Origin: Planctomycetaceae bacterium
GTDB lineage: Bacteria > Planctomycetota > Planctomycetia > Pirellulales > Thermoguttaceae
Assembly: GCA_015062085.1 (NCBI GenBank)
Contig: SUVI01000106.1
Span: forward strand, 1 to 15,224
Direction of reading: 5' to 3'
DNA: 15,224 nucleotides
The number at the start of each line of letters is the position of its first letter. Within the stretch, counting starts at the first letter, position 1. Below the pieces are notes generated by a model that saw only the letters and a program-made list of their open reading frames with translations, ran no database searches and was not told the origin of the DNA. Shown one piece after another: positions 1 to 6,345 of the stretch. The position numbers and the translations under genes were made by a program.

Positions 1-25
1 ACGGTTTTCCATTTGCAGTCTGCAT
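1..25 (-). CDS. 5' end of an unidentified gene cut by the window edge
   Basis: Only the first eight codons are inside the window, reading M-Q-T-A-N-G-K-P, so the product cannot be identified. The start is well supported. An AGGAG ribosome binding site (bases 32-36 on the complement) lies six bases before the ATG, and a consensus-like sigma70 promoter stands just upstream. It points the same way as rbsK but has its own promoter about 200 bp beyond the rbsK stop, so it probably begins a new transcription unit. Eight codons cannot exclude a chance start, but promoter, ribosome site and spacing agree. Confidence 0.6.
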
Positions 26-57
26 TTTTTACTCCTGAACAGATTCCTTTTTACCCA

Positions 58-86
58 ATTATATCCGAATTGCCTCCAAAAGTCAA
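58..86 (-). promoter_or_regulatory. Strong sigma70-type promoter for the gene leaving the left edge
   Basis: Read on the minus strand, a TTGACT -35 box (81-86) is followed by a 17-base spacer and a perfect TATAAT -10 box (58-63). Transcription would start near base 51, giving a short leader of about 26 bases that carries the AGGAG ribosome site before the ATG at 25. This is the best promoter match in the window. Confidence 0.75.
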
Positions 87-96
87 GGAATTCGGA
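64..96. promoter_or_regulatory. Candidate operator: inverted repeat over the promoter spacer and -35
   Basis: TCCGAATT (64-71) and AATTCGGA (89-96) are perfect 8-bp inverted arms separated by 17 bp. One arm abuts the -10 box and the other lies just upstream of the -35 box, so a dimeric repressor bound here would cover the promoter. The symmetry and position are seen directly. The regulatory role and the regulator are inferred, and no regulator gene is visible nearby. Confidence 0.4.
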
Positions 97-109
97 AAAT
101 AAAATAAAA

Positions 110-290
110 AAAGGTTCATCCGGCAACCGTGTATCCGTTCACATCGTCATTTCATCACAAAAATCGGATAAGACACAGAAGTGCCGGGCTGGAAATTTTT
201 TAATATGAAATATACGGAAGACACGGATCTCACAGAGTGTGATTTTAAGATCCATTTTGTGTTATTTGCGTCTTCCGTGAAATTCATTTC
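110..290. repeat. AT-rich intergenic repeat, probable degenerate copy of a dispersed palindromic element
   Basis: This stretch beyond rbsK looks like the repeat at 13.5 kb. Its head (110-135) matches 13499-13524 at about 20 of 26 bases: AAAGGT, ATCCGG and AACCG are shared in the same order. The match is followed in both by TTTCAYCAC and GACACAGAA segments. A second half is an imperfect palindrome (214-278) of the ACGGAAGAC / GTCTTCCGT type. I read it as a member of a dispersed non-coding repeat family. The two-copy comparison is by eye and could partly be chance. Confidence 0.5.
214..278. terminator. Imperfect inverted repeat just past rbsK, possible transcription end
   Basis: ACGGAAGAC (214-222) pairs perfectly with GTCTTCCGT (270-278). 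Partial complementarity continues inward, roughly 10 to 12 of the next 19 positions. It begins about 10 bases after the rbsK stop codon, where a terminator would be expected. A run of six T in the AT-rich stretch before it (195-202 region on the plus strand) is not placed as a classic U-tract, so the terminator role is inferred. Confidence 0.35.
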
Positions 291-1218
291 AGGCAAGTTT
301 CGCTTCGACTTCCGCACGTGTCGGCATCGACTGCTGGGCACCGAGTTTCGTGACGCTCAACCCTGCAGCGGTGACGGCAAACCGGGCCGCGTCGAGGAGC
401 GATCTGCCCTCTGCGAGCGCACAGGCCAGCGCACCGCTGAACGCATCGCCAGCCGCGGTGGAATCGATGGCTTCTACGGCGATCGACGGCACATGGACCG
501 GCGCGGAAGTGCCGTCACTGACTAGAACTCCTTCTTTTCCAAGTGTCACGATGACCTGCTTCACACCGCGTTTATGCAGAACGGAGACCGCTTTTTGCGC
601 GCTTGCTAGATCGCAGACCTCGATCCCGGTGATGTAGGAGGCTTCCGTTTCGTTGGGCTTCAGGAGCGTCAGGCGGGAGAGCAGTTCATCCGGAAGACCG
701 TTCTGCGGTGCGGGAGCAGGATCAAGGATGAGCGGGATCCCGAATTTCTCCGCAAGTTCGGCCGTGTGAAGGAGCGTTGCCATTGGTGTTTCCAGCTGAA
801 CAACCAGAATGTCTGCCGTGGAGATAAGATGGAATTTTGCCTCTGCTTCATCCACATCCGCAGGAGAAAGATTTTCGTTCGCGCCGGAGGCTACCGAGAT
901 GGAATTTTCGGCGTTTTCATCCACGAGGATCAGCGCGATGCCGGTGGCTGCCGTTTCGTCCATTTTGACGCATGAAACGTCGATCCCTTCTTTCTCAAAC
1001 CCAGCTTTCGCCTGCTCGCCGAACATGTCGGCACCGACACGCGCTACCATCGCGACGTTCGCACCAAGCCGAGCCGCAGCGACTGCCTGATTGGCCCCCT
1101 TTCCGCCCGCATTGCAGACGAATTTTCCGCCAATGACCGTTTCACCGGGACGCGGTATCGTACGGGACTTGATGACCATGTCCGTATTGGAACTTCCGAT
1201 GACGACGATTCTTGCCAT
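289..1218 (-). CDS. rbsK: Ribokinase
   Basis: This 309-residue PfkB-family sugar kinase phosphorylates D-ribose to ribose 5-phosphate with ATP in the cytosol. The substrate-side GGKGANQA motif is at residues 38-45, and the early S-x-N-x-D contact ends at D13. LDPAPA (165-170) and LKPNETEA (186-193) are typical of ribokinases. The ATP/anion-hole signature DSTAAGDAF is at 252-260, with D258 the expected catalytic base. The AAGD form, rather than GAGD, is normal for ribokinases. The C-terminal GAQQSMPTR also fits. The start at 1218 is chosen because the ribokinase fold begins there and AAGGAG precedes it at good spacing. An in-frame ATG at 1290 would add 24 unrelated residues. The gene lies 75 bp after dprA without an obvious terminator, so the two may be cotranscribed. 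No ribose transporter or regulator is seen. Confidence 0.95.
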   Translation of the reverse strand: MARIVVIGSSNTDMVIKSRTIPRPGETVIGGKFVCNAGGKGANQAVAAARLGANVAMVARVGADMFGEQAKAGFEKEGIDVSCVKMDETAATGIALILVDENAENSISVASGANENLSPADVDEAEAKFHLISTADILVVQLETPMATLLHTAELAEKFGIPLILDPAPAPQNGLPDELLSRLTLLKPNETEASYITGIEVCDLASAQKAVSVLHKRGVKQVIVTLGKEGVLVSDGTSAPVHVPSIAVEAIDSTAAGDAFSGALACALAEGRSLLDAARFAVTAAGLSVTKLGAQQSMPTRAEVEAKLA

Positions 1219-1293
1219 GATTTTCTCCTTGTGATCCAGGTTTCGTTGAAGACGGAAAGAGGGAATGGAGAACGAACTCCGATCCGTCATGAT

Positions 1294-2418
1294 TCATGCA
1301 CGGTGGATCCGCTGTCCCGCACCGCGTTTGATCATTCGCTTGATCTCCAGTCCGGTAAGCTGCGTCATGAGTTTCCAGACTGGGATGCCCGTTTCAGCCG
1401 TCAGCTCATCCACGGTGGCTCCGCTAGACGGGATCGCCTCCAAGATCTTTCGTTCTATATCTGTGAGCGAGATCTCGGCAGGATGCTCAATGAGCATTTC
1501 CGGCACGCCGCTTTCTTTGGGGAATCTGTCGCGGATGGGACCAAGGGCCTCAAGGACATCATCGACGCTCTCCAGGAGGCACGCCCCCTGACGCAAGAGG
1601 CGATGGCATCCCGTCGAAACGGGCGAATCGACCGGTCCAGGGAGCGCGAAGACTTCTCGACCGTACTCAAGTGCAAATTGGGCGGTGAGCGTCGTTCCGC
1701 TTCGGGAACCGGCCTCGATGACAGCTGTTCCGAGCGCCATTCCTGCAATGATCCGATTTCTCTGCGGAAAAGTGAACTGTGTGGCGGGGACCATTGGCGC
1801 GTACTCGCTCAAAAGCGCCCCTCCGGAATCAAGGATCCGCTGCGCAAGACGCTGATTTTCTGTTGGATAGACCGGCAGCCCCAAACCGTGTCCGAGGACC
1901 GCGACTGTCCGTCCTCCGGCATCCAGCGCTGCTTTGTGTGCCAAGCCGTCGATCCCGCGTGCCAGACCGGAAATGATGGAAAAGCCGGCACGGACGAATT
2001 CACCAGTGAGCCGTTCCGTCTGCCGTTCGCCATAGTAGGAAGCATGCCGAGTCCCAATGACCGCCAGCGCCATATTATCCTGCGGGGCCAGTTTTCCCTT
2101 GACGTAAAGCAGACCCGGCGCGTCGGGGATCTCGCGAAGCATTCGGGGAAACTGCGGATCGGAATCCAGCAGGATCTGGATCCCATGCTTTTCGCAGAGT
2201 GCCAGCTCCTTTTCGACCGAGATCGTGTCCTTTGCCGCCAGAATGGCCGACGCAGCTTTTCCGCCGACTTCCTGGACCTTACGCAGCTCAAAGACATCTG
2301 CCCGGAAAACTTCGGAAGCATTTCCGAAATAGTCCAGCAGGTTTCGCCGGATCCGCGGTCCGATCCCGCTGATGAGCGTCAGACGGACGGCATCCAGAAG
2401 CGCTTCATCATGGTTCAT
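1294..2418 (-). CDS. dprA: DNA processing protein DprA (DNA recombination mediator)
   Basis: DprA/Smf binds incoming single-stranded DNA during natural transformation and loads RecA. The 374 residues show the usual three parts. A helix-hairpin-helix-like N-terminus covers about residues 8-62. The Rossmann-type core covers about 105-290, with IGTRHASYYG (121-130), SGLARGID (150-157), FPQRNRIIAG (217-226) and EAGSRSGTTLTAQFALEYGR (235-254). A winged-helix C-terminus covers about 312-372 and ends in the typical RGAGQR. The length matches full DprA proteins. The ATG at 2418 has AAGGAG eight to nine bases upstream. It follows the argJ terminator and an array of 10-bp repeats, and rbsK lies 75 bp downstream. 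DprA is widespread also in species not known to be competent, so its presence alone does not show competence. Confidence 0.96.
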   Translation of the reverse strand: MNHDEALLDAVRLTLISGIGPRIRRNLLDYFGNASEVFRADVFELRKVQEVGGKAASAILAAKDTISVEKELALCEKHGIQILLDSDPQFPRMLREIPDAPGLLYVKGKLAPQDNMALAVIGTRHASYYGERQTERLTGEFVRAGFSIISGLARGIDGLAHKAALDAGGRTVAVLGHGLGLPVYPTENQRLAQRILDSGGALLSEYAPMVPATQFTFPQRNRIIAGMALGTAVIEAGSRSGTTLTAQFALEYGREVFALPGPVDSPVSTGCHRLLRQGACLLESVDDVLEALGPIRDRFPKESGVPEMLIEHPAEISLTDIERKILEAIPSSGATVDELTAETGIPVWKLMTQLTGLEIKRMIKRGAGQRIHRA

Positions 2419-2463
2419 GGCGGAACTCCTTTCGGGAAATAGAAGACAGAAATGACAGGGATC

Positions 2464-2518
2464 TACGGTAAATTACGGTAAATTACGGCAAATTACGGCA
2501 AATTAACGGTAAATTACG
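2464..2518. repeat. Tandem array of a 10-bp unit upstream of dprA
   Basis: Five units of TACGGTAAAT or TACGGCAAAT follow head to tail from 2464, the last carrying one extra A (2504-2514), then a partial TACG. The array is the main content of the 155-bp gap between the argJ terminator and dprA, so it lies in the probable dprA promoter or leader region. One unit per helical turn would place copies on one face of the DNA, which could suit repeated protein binding. Slippage-generated filler is equally possible. Confidence 0.85.
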
Positions 2519-2529
2519 AAATGAAATTC

Positions 2530-2565
2530 AAAAAGCGCGTTCTGAAACGAGTCCGAAACGCGCTT
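2530..2565 (-). terminator. Intrinsic terminator of argJ
   Basis: Perfect 9-bp arms AAGCGCGTT (2557-2565 on the complement) and AACGCGCTT (2533-2541) enclose a 15-base loop. On the minus strand the stem runs into five T, then GAATTT. It begins nine bases after the argJ stop codon. GC-rich stem, position and T-run together make a convincing Rho-independent terminator that separates argJ from dprA. Confidence 0.8.
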
Positions 2566-2573
2566 GGAATGGG

Positions 2574-3782
2574 TCAGGTGTGGTAATCTGCATTAATGTG
2601 GACGTAGTCTGCCGTCAGGTCGCACGTCCAGAATCGGCAGCTCTGACGCCCTTCACCAAACTTCAGATCGATGGTGATCTCGCGCTCAGACGCCATTGAT
2701 CTTGAAACTTCGGCTGCATCGAAATCCGTTGGCGCACCATTCGCGAAAACGAGGAAACCGTTGATGTGCAGCGTCGCTTTTTTGACGTCAAACGGAATTC
2801 CGGAGTACCCTGCCGACGACATAATGCGCCCCCAGTTCGGGTCGTTGCCGTAAAGCGCACATTTTGTGAGCGGACTTTCCGCGACGAGACGCGCAATGTG
2901 ACGCGCATCGGCCTCCGTCTTCAGGCCCTTCACGTTGATCGTGACGAGGTGGGAAGCACCTTCGCCATCTTCCGGGATCGAGCGGGCCAGATCGGCACAG
3001 ATGCTTTCCAGTGCATTGGCGAAGTCTTTACTTTTTGCGGCACTCTGTCCTCCCGCAGCGCCGTTGGCCAGAAGAAGGAGGGAGTCGTTGGTGCTCGTGT
3101 GGCCGTCGACCGTGATGCAGTTGAACGTCGTATGGACGATCTTTTTCAAAAGTTTTTGTGCTGATTTTCCGTCAAGGACGGCATCCGTCAGCACGATCCC
3201 CAAAAACGTCGCCATGTTCGGCGCGATCATGCCGGCGCCTTTCGCCATTCCCGCAATGTTCACGACCGTTCCGTCTTCCAGCGTGACCTGCTTCGAGAAG
3301 AGTTTGTGGTGTGTGTCGGTGGTCATGATGCCTTTTGCCGCGGCGATGAGCGATCTTTCGTCATCCTTGAGCTTTTTCGTGATCTTCTGGATCCCTTTTT
3401 CGATCGTGTCCATCGGCAGGAAGTGTCCGATGATGCCTGTCGACATGACCAGAGCTCCCTCTTCATCTGCTCCGACGGCCTCCGCAGCCCAGCGTGCCAT
3501 CTGCTGTGCATCCTGCAGTCCGCGTTCTCCTGTGCATGCGTTCGCGTTTCCGGAATTCACCACGATCGCTTGGATCTTTTCGCTTGGGACCCGGCTTCGG
3601 TCCAAAACCACGGGTGCGGCACAGACCAGATTCTGCGTGAAAACGCCGGCTGCCGAGGCGGGACGGTCCGACGCGATGAACGTCATGTCCGCGCGAGTTT
3701 TGTCCTGCTTGATCCCCGTGTACATTGCGGCAAATCGGAACCCCTGAGGGATGAACTGTTTCGTTTTTTCTGTCTTGGCCAT
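2574..3782 (-). CDS. argJ: Bifunctional ornithine acetyltransferase / N-acetylglutamate synthase ArgJ
   Basis: ArgJ moves the acetyl group from N-acetylornithine to glutamate in the cyclic arginine pathway. Bifunctional forms also use acetyl-CoA. The 402-residue length is typical. NSGNANACTG is at residues 76-85 and the oxyanion-hole STGIIG at 114-119. The self-cleavage motif KGAGMIAPNMATFLG is at 181-195, where cleavage between A191 and T192 exposes Thr192 as the nucleophile. TVDGHTSTNDS is at 224-234 and YGNDPNWGRI at 311-320, and the C-terminus ends in the usual DYVHINADYHT. Family knowledge says the cleaved halves form the active enzyme. No other arg gene is in the window, so it is a stand-alone gene with its own promoter candidate and terminator. 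The ribosome binding site is weak. Sequence alone does not decide whether it is mono- or bifunctional. Confidence 0.96.
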   Translation of the reverse strand: MAKTEKTKQFIPQGFRFAAMYTGIKQDKTRADMTFIASDRPASAAGVFTQNLVCAAPVVLDRSRVPSEKIQAIVVNSGNANACTGERGLQDAQQMARWAAEAVGADEEGALVMSTGIIGHFLPMDTIEKGIQKITKKLKDDERSLIAAAKGIMTTDTHHKLFSKQVTLEDGTVVNIAGMAKGAGMIAPNMATFLGIVLTDAVLDGKSAQKLLKKIVHTTFNCITVDGHTSTNDSLLLLANGAAGGQSAAKSKDFANALESICADLARSIPEDGEGASHLVTINVKGLKTEADARHIARLVAESPLTKCALYGNDPNWGRIMSSAGYSGIPFDVKKATLHINGFLVFANGAPTDFDAAEVSRSMASEREITIDLKFGEGRQSCRFWTCDLTADYVHINADYHT

Positions 3783-3841
3783 TTTTCGTAAATTTCTAAA
3801 TATCGTAAGGAAAGAGTGTGAAAAAATGAAAAAACTACGAT

Positions 3842-3857
3842 GGGTTTCAGGAAACCC
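3842..3857. promoter_or_regulatory. Short hairpin in the argJ leader, possible attenuator or terminator
   Basis: GGGTTT and AAACCC form a 6-bp stem with a 4-base loop. On the minus strand the stem is followed, seven bases later, by TTTTTTCATTTTTT. If the promoter at 3873-3900 is real, the hairpin lies in the argJ 5' leader and might act as an attenuator. If not, it could end the kinase transcript. The gap between stem and T-run is longer than in classic intrinsic terminators. Confidence 0.4.
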
Positions 3858-3872
3858 TTAATTCCAATCTTC

Positions 3873-3900
3873 ATTTTACCACGTTCGCAAATTTGAGCAA
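3873..3900 (-). promoter_or_regulatory. Candidate sigma70-type promoter of argJ
   Basis: On the minus strand TTGCTC (3895-3900, four of six to consensus) is followed by a 16-base spacer and TAAAAT (3873-3878, five of six). Transcription would start near 3866, leaving a leader of about 85 bases before the argJ ATG. The position after a 297-bp gap and the quality of the -10 box support it. The -35 box is only fair. Confidence 0.45.
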
Positions 3901-4068
3901 CCCACCCTCCGCAGTAAAATGCAGATTTCGTCTGAAATTTTTTCATTTTTAGTCCATTCGGCAGCTAGTGCGGCTGTGTATCGGTACACACTTGCTGGAA
4001 GTGCCTCATTTTTTCAGGCAAAAGCCCGATGTTTCGAGTCCAGCGTTTTTCGAGTCTTTCACGCCGGC

Positions 4069-4088
4069 TCTATTCCCGTCTATTCCCG
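4069..4088. repeat. Two tandem 10-bp units at the kinase stop codon
   Basis: TCTATTCCCG occurs twice in a row (4069-4078 and 4079-4088), and the kinase stop codon (4080-4082) falls in the second copy. It looks like a small duplication of the gene's 3' end. Confidence 0.7.
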
Positions 4089-6185
4089 CAGCGGTTTTAC
4101 GATCTCCGGTTCACGCTCTCCGTAAAGTCGGAGAACGGCATCCCGCAGAGCGCGGCCCCGCTCGAGTTCTTCCGGATCTTCCGAAGTAAGCAGTTTTTGG
4201 ATGTGTGCCGTTTCCTGCCTCAGGATCACTCGTCTTTCTTCCTGTTCTTTTTGAAGATCTCTTTGGATCTTCTGGATCTGCCGCTTGGCTAATTCCAGAA
4301 ATTGGGCATTTTTTGCGTTTTGCTCGAATGCAGTCGGTGAGGATCCTGCCAGAGTTTCGCAAACAGCAGAATAAAACGTGACGAAATCCTCCAGATTCTG
4401 GAGCATTTTCTCTGGATGCGTATGCGGGTCCTGTACCGCATTGAAATAGTCTCGCTCGATGGGGGAGACTGCCTGAAATTTCCGGGATTGGATCCTGCGG
4501 AGAAGATTGCGCTCCAGCTGATGCAGCTCGATCTCGTTCTGGATCTCTGCGATTTCTGCTCTTCTTGGATCTTTTGCATAGAAATAAAGAAACGTCTCCG
4601 TATCTTTCTTTAAACTTTCCGAAAGAGCTCCTTTCTCCTCACGAAATTCCGCTTGGATCCGCGAGTAAAGCGTGTCCGCGTCCGCCGGCTTCATCCACCA
4701 GCGGATCAAAAGCGCCGCCAGGAAGCAGCTGATGCCGAGCAGGAGCAGGACCATTAGAAAACCGCCCCACGGAGATTCCGATTTGGGTGTGTGCTGGAGT
4801 TCCTGCTTTTCTTCGAGAAAAAAGCTGGAGGAGACCGGCTTACTCTTTTCTGAGTTTCTGGGAAATGAGGCGGATCCCCGCAGTTCGCATTCTGGAGGTT
4901 CACCGCAAAAGATCTCCGTTCCCTCTTCATTCGGATGAATGTCCCCGACAGATTCCGAAACCGATGAAGCTCCGATGGCCAGCGGGTAGTCCTCCGAGAT
5001 TTCCGGTGTACTTGAAACGTCAGAGGAAAGTGCAGCTTCCGCTTCCTGCCCAGAAGAGGAACGTATTTCGTGCGCAGACCGCTCAAAATCGTGGAACCAG
5101 CTCGATTGGGCATGATCCTCTGTAAGGATGACTGCTGGAGCTGCATCAGATCCCGAAACCGGAACAGAAGCGGGGCACGGACTGGAATTGGAAGCTGAAT
5201 TGGAAGCTGAATTGGAAGCTGATTCGAAATCAGAAACCGCCTCGGTGCTTTTTTCATTGGCCCTGCCGCATAATTTTTGCTGCAGGAGAGCCGTAGAAAG
5301 CGGTGCCGACCGCGGGAATCCTTCCGAGCTTGAGGAATTCTGAAGCTGCGGCGAAACATTCATTTCTGTACGCACGGTCTCCAGGACACGGAGCGTAAAG
5401 TAGGCACTTTTAGGACGCCGTTCAGGGGATTTTTCTAAAAGTTTACCGATGAGTTCATCAAATTCGATCGGAATGTCGATCCCGAGCTGACTGGGCCGCA
5501 GGACCGCAGCGGTGGAATGTTGGTGAAGCAGTTCCGCGAGCGATTTTGCCATAAACGGCGGCGTGCCGGTCAAAAGAGCTTTCAGGACCGCCCCAAAACT
5601 AAAGAGGTCCGTTCGGAAAGAGACGGGCAGAGCAGACGCTTGTTCCGGCGCCATGTAGTTCAGCGTCCCTACGACACTTCCCGCCGTCGTGAGTTTTCCG
5701 GAACCAAAAAGCGCCGCGATGCCGAAGTCCGTCAGTTTCACCTTGCCGTCATGGGTCAGAAGCAGATTTGCAGGTTTCAGATCCCGGTGAATGATCCCGT
5801 GCAGGTGAGCGCAGTGAAGCGCGGAGGCCGTCTGGATCCCGATCTCAAGCGTTTCCTGCCAAGTAAATCGCCGACCGGCGCGAATTTCTTCCTCGAGTGA
5901 GTGTCCTTCCGCTAATTCCATTGCGTAGTAGAAAACGCCCTCTTCCTGCCCAAATCCAAGAAGCCGCACGATATTAGGGTGGTGAAGCTGGCGGAGCGCC
6001 TCGATCTCCTGCTCGAAACGAGTTCTGAAATTTTCGTCATCCGCAAGCGGAACGGCAAGCATTTTAACTGCGGCATGCTGACCGGTCTCCTGATGGACTC
6101 CGCGAAAAACGGTCCCCATCCCTCCGCGCCCGATACGGGCCGTAACGATAAATGGACCAAATTTGGATGGAAAAGATGCCGCCAT
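4080..6185 (-). CDS. Transmembrane serine/threonine protein kinase (Hanks type)
   Basis: Residues about 10-270 of 701 form a complete kinase domain. It has the glycine loop GRGGMGTV (19-26), the ATP-binding Lys in AAVKML (K41), HRDLKPAN (133-140, catalytic D135), DFG (153-155), APE (179-181), RTDLFSFG (191-198) and a late Arg (ERRP, about 257), so it should be active. A Ser-rich, low-complexity linker (about 275-470) follows, with three SASN repeats near 322-333. One membrane helix spans about 475-497 and ends in RWWMK. The last 200 residues are charged and helical, probably coiled coil (about 505-690), and lie across the membrane. The kinase would face the cytosol. No PASTA, WD40 or other known sensor is visible. 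A GAGG-type site lies about 10-15 bases before the ATG. It starts 145 bp after the secA stop and could be the last gene of that operon. Its targets are unknown. Confidence 0.93.
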   Translation of the reverse strand: MAASFPSKFGPFIVTARIGRGGMGTVFRGVHQETGQHAAVKMLAVPLADDENFRTRFEQEIEALRQLHHPNIVRLLGFGQEEGVFYYAMELAEGHSLEEEIRAGRRFTWQETLEIGIQTASALHCAHLHGIIHRDLKPANLLLTHDGKVKLTDFGIAALFGSGKLTTAGSVVGTLNYMAPEQASALPVSFRTDLFSFGAVLKALLTGTPPFMAKSLAELLHQHSTAAVLRPSQLGIDIPIEFDELIGKLLEKSPERRPKSAYFTLRVLETVRTEMNVSPQLQNSSSSEGFPRSAPLSTALLQQKLCGRANEKSTEAVSDFESASNSASNSASNSSPCPASVPVSGSDAAPAVILTEDHAQSSWFHDFERSAHEIRSSSGQEAEAALSSDVSSTPEISEDYPLAIGASSVSESVGDIHPNEEGTEIFCGEPPECELRGSASFPRNSEKSKPVSSSFFLEEKQELQHTPKSESPWGGFLMVLLLLGISCFLAALLIRWWMKPADADTLYSRIQAEFREEKGALSESLKKDTETFLYFYAKDPRRAEIAEIQNEIELHQLERNLLRRIQSRKFQAVSPIERDYFNAVQDPHTHPEKMLQNLEDFVTFYSAVCETLAGSSPTAFEQNAKNAQFLELAKRQIQKIQRDLQKEQEERRVILRQETAHIQKLLTSEDPEELERGRALRDAVLRLYGEREPEIVKPLRE
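5185..5220. repeat. Three perfect 12-bp tandem repeats inside the kinase linker
   Basis: GAATTGGAAGCT occurs three times head to tail. The unit is a multiple of three and encodes S-A-S-N repeats in the disordered linker between kinase domain and membrane helix, so copy number can change without breaking the frame. Confidence 0.9.
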
Positions 6186-6273
6186 GAAGGACCTGCCTCT
6201 TTCTGCGTGATGGAATTTTCTGGAATGGTAAATGTGCGATCTTTGGATCTTTTTCCGTTTTTAGGCACACTTC

Positions 6274-6345
6274 CGGTCTGTTCGCGGAATTACGCCAGTT
6301 CGTGAAATCACGTTAGTTCGTGGAATCACGTTAGTTCGTGGAATC
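6274..6345. repeat. Decaying 18-bp tandem array over the secA stop codon
   Basis: Two perfect copies of ACGTTAGTTCGTGGAATC (6310-6327 and 6328-6345) are preceded by a diverged copy (6292-6309) and a weaker one (6274-6291, about 12 of 18 bases). The copy at 6328-6345 holds the last codons and the stop of secA, so the array looks like outward duplication of the gene's 3' end into the gap before the kinase gene. The rest of that 145-bp gap shows no clear terminator or promoter. Confidence 0.85.

Larger units (their letters stand above)
3783..4079. other. Intergenic region between the kinase gene and argJ
   Basis: This 297-bp non-coding gap is AT-rich near argJ. Besides the promoter candidate and leader hairpin it contains a small hairpin, TGTGTA-TCGG-TACACA (3975-3990), and TGCCT/AGGCA arms (4002-4006 and 4016-4020) around a T-rich loop. 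Either could mark the end of the kinase transcript, but neither is followed by a proper T-run on the minus strand. I see no gene here. Confidence 0.5.

Noticed and set aside
147..341. Minus-strand open frame of 64 codons beyond rbsK
   Set aside because: It overlaps the rbsK 3' end in another frame and translates the palindromic repeat (RSVSSVYF). There is no ribosome site.
1219..1290. Longer rbsK start at 1290
   Set aside because: It adds 24 residues unlike any ribokinase N-terminus and lacks a ribosome site, while 1218 has AAGGAG and begins the fold.
1231..2442. Plus-strand open frame of 403 codons opposite dprA
   Set aside because: It is antisense to a clear DprA, with low-complexity Arg-rich translation and no recognisable domain. 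Long shadows are expected in GC-rich coding DNA.
2464..2518. CRISPR array
   Set aside because: Units are 10 bp with no spacers, and no cas genes are nearby. It is a simple tandem repeat.
3826..3861. Plus-strand 11-residue frame MKKLRWVSGNP after AAGGA
   Set aside because: Spacing to the AAGGA is long, it points away from argJ, and it overlaps the hairpin. It is probably chance.
6186..6330. Frameshifted remainder of a full-length SecA after the short copy
   Set aside because: No frame after the stop encodes helical-wing or zinc-tail sequence. The space holds tandem repeats and then the kinase gene starts.
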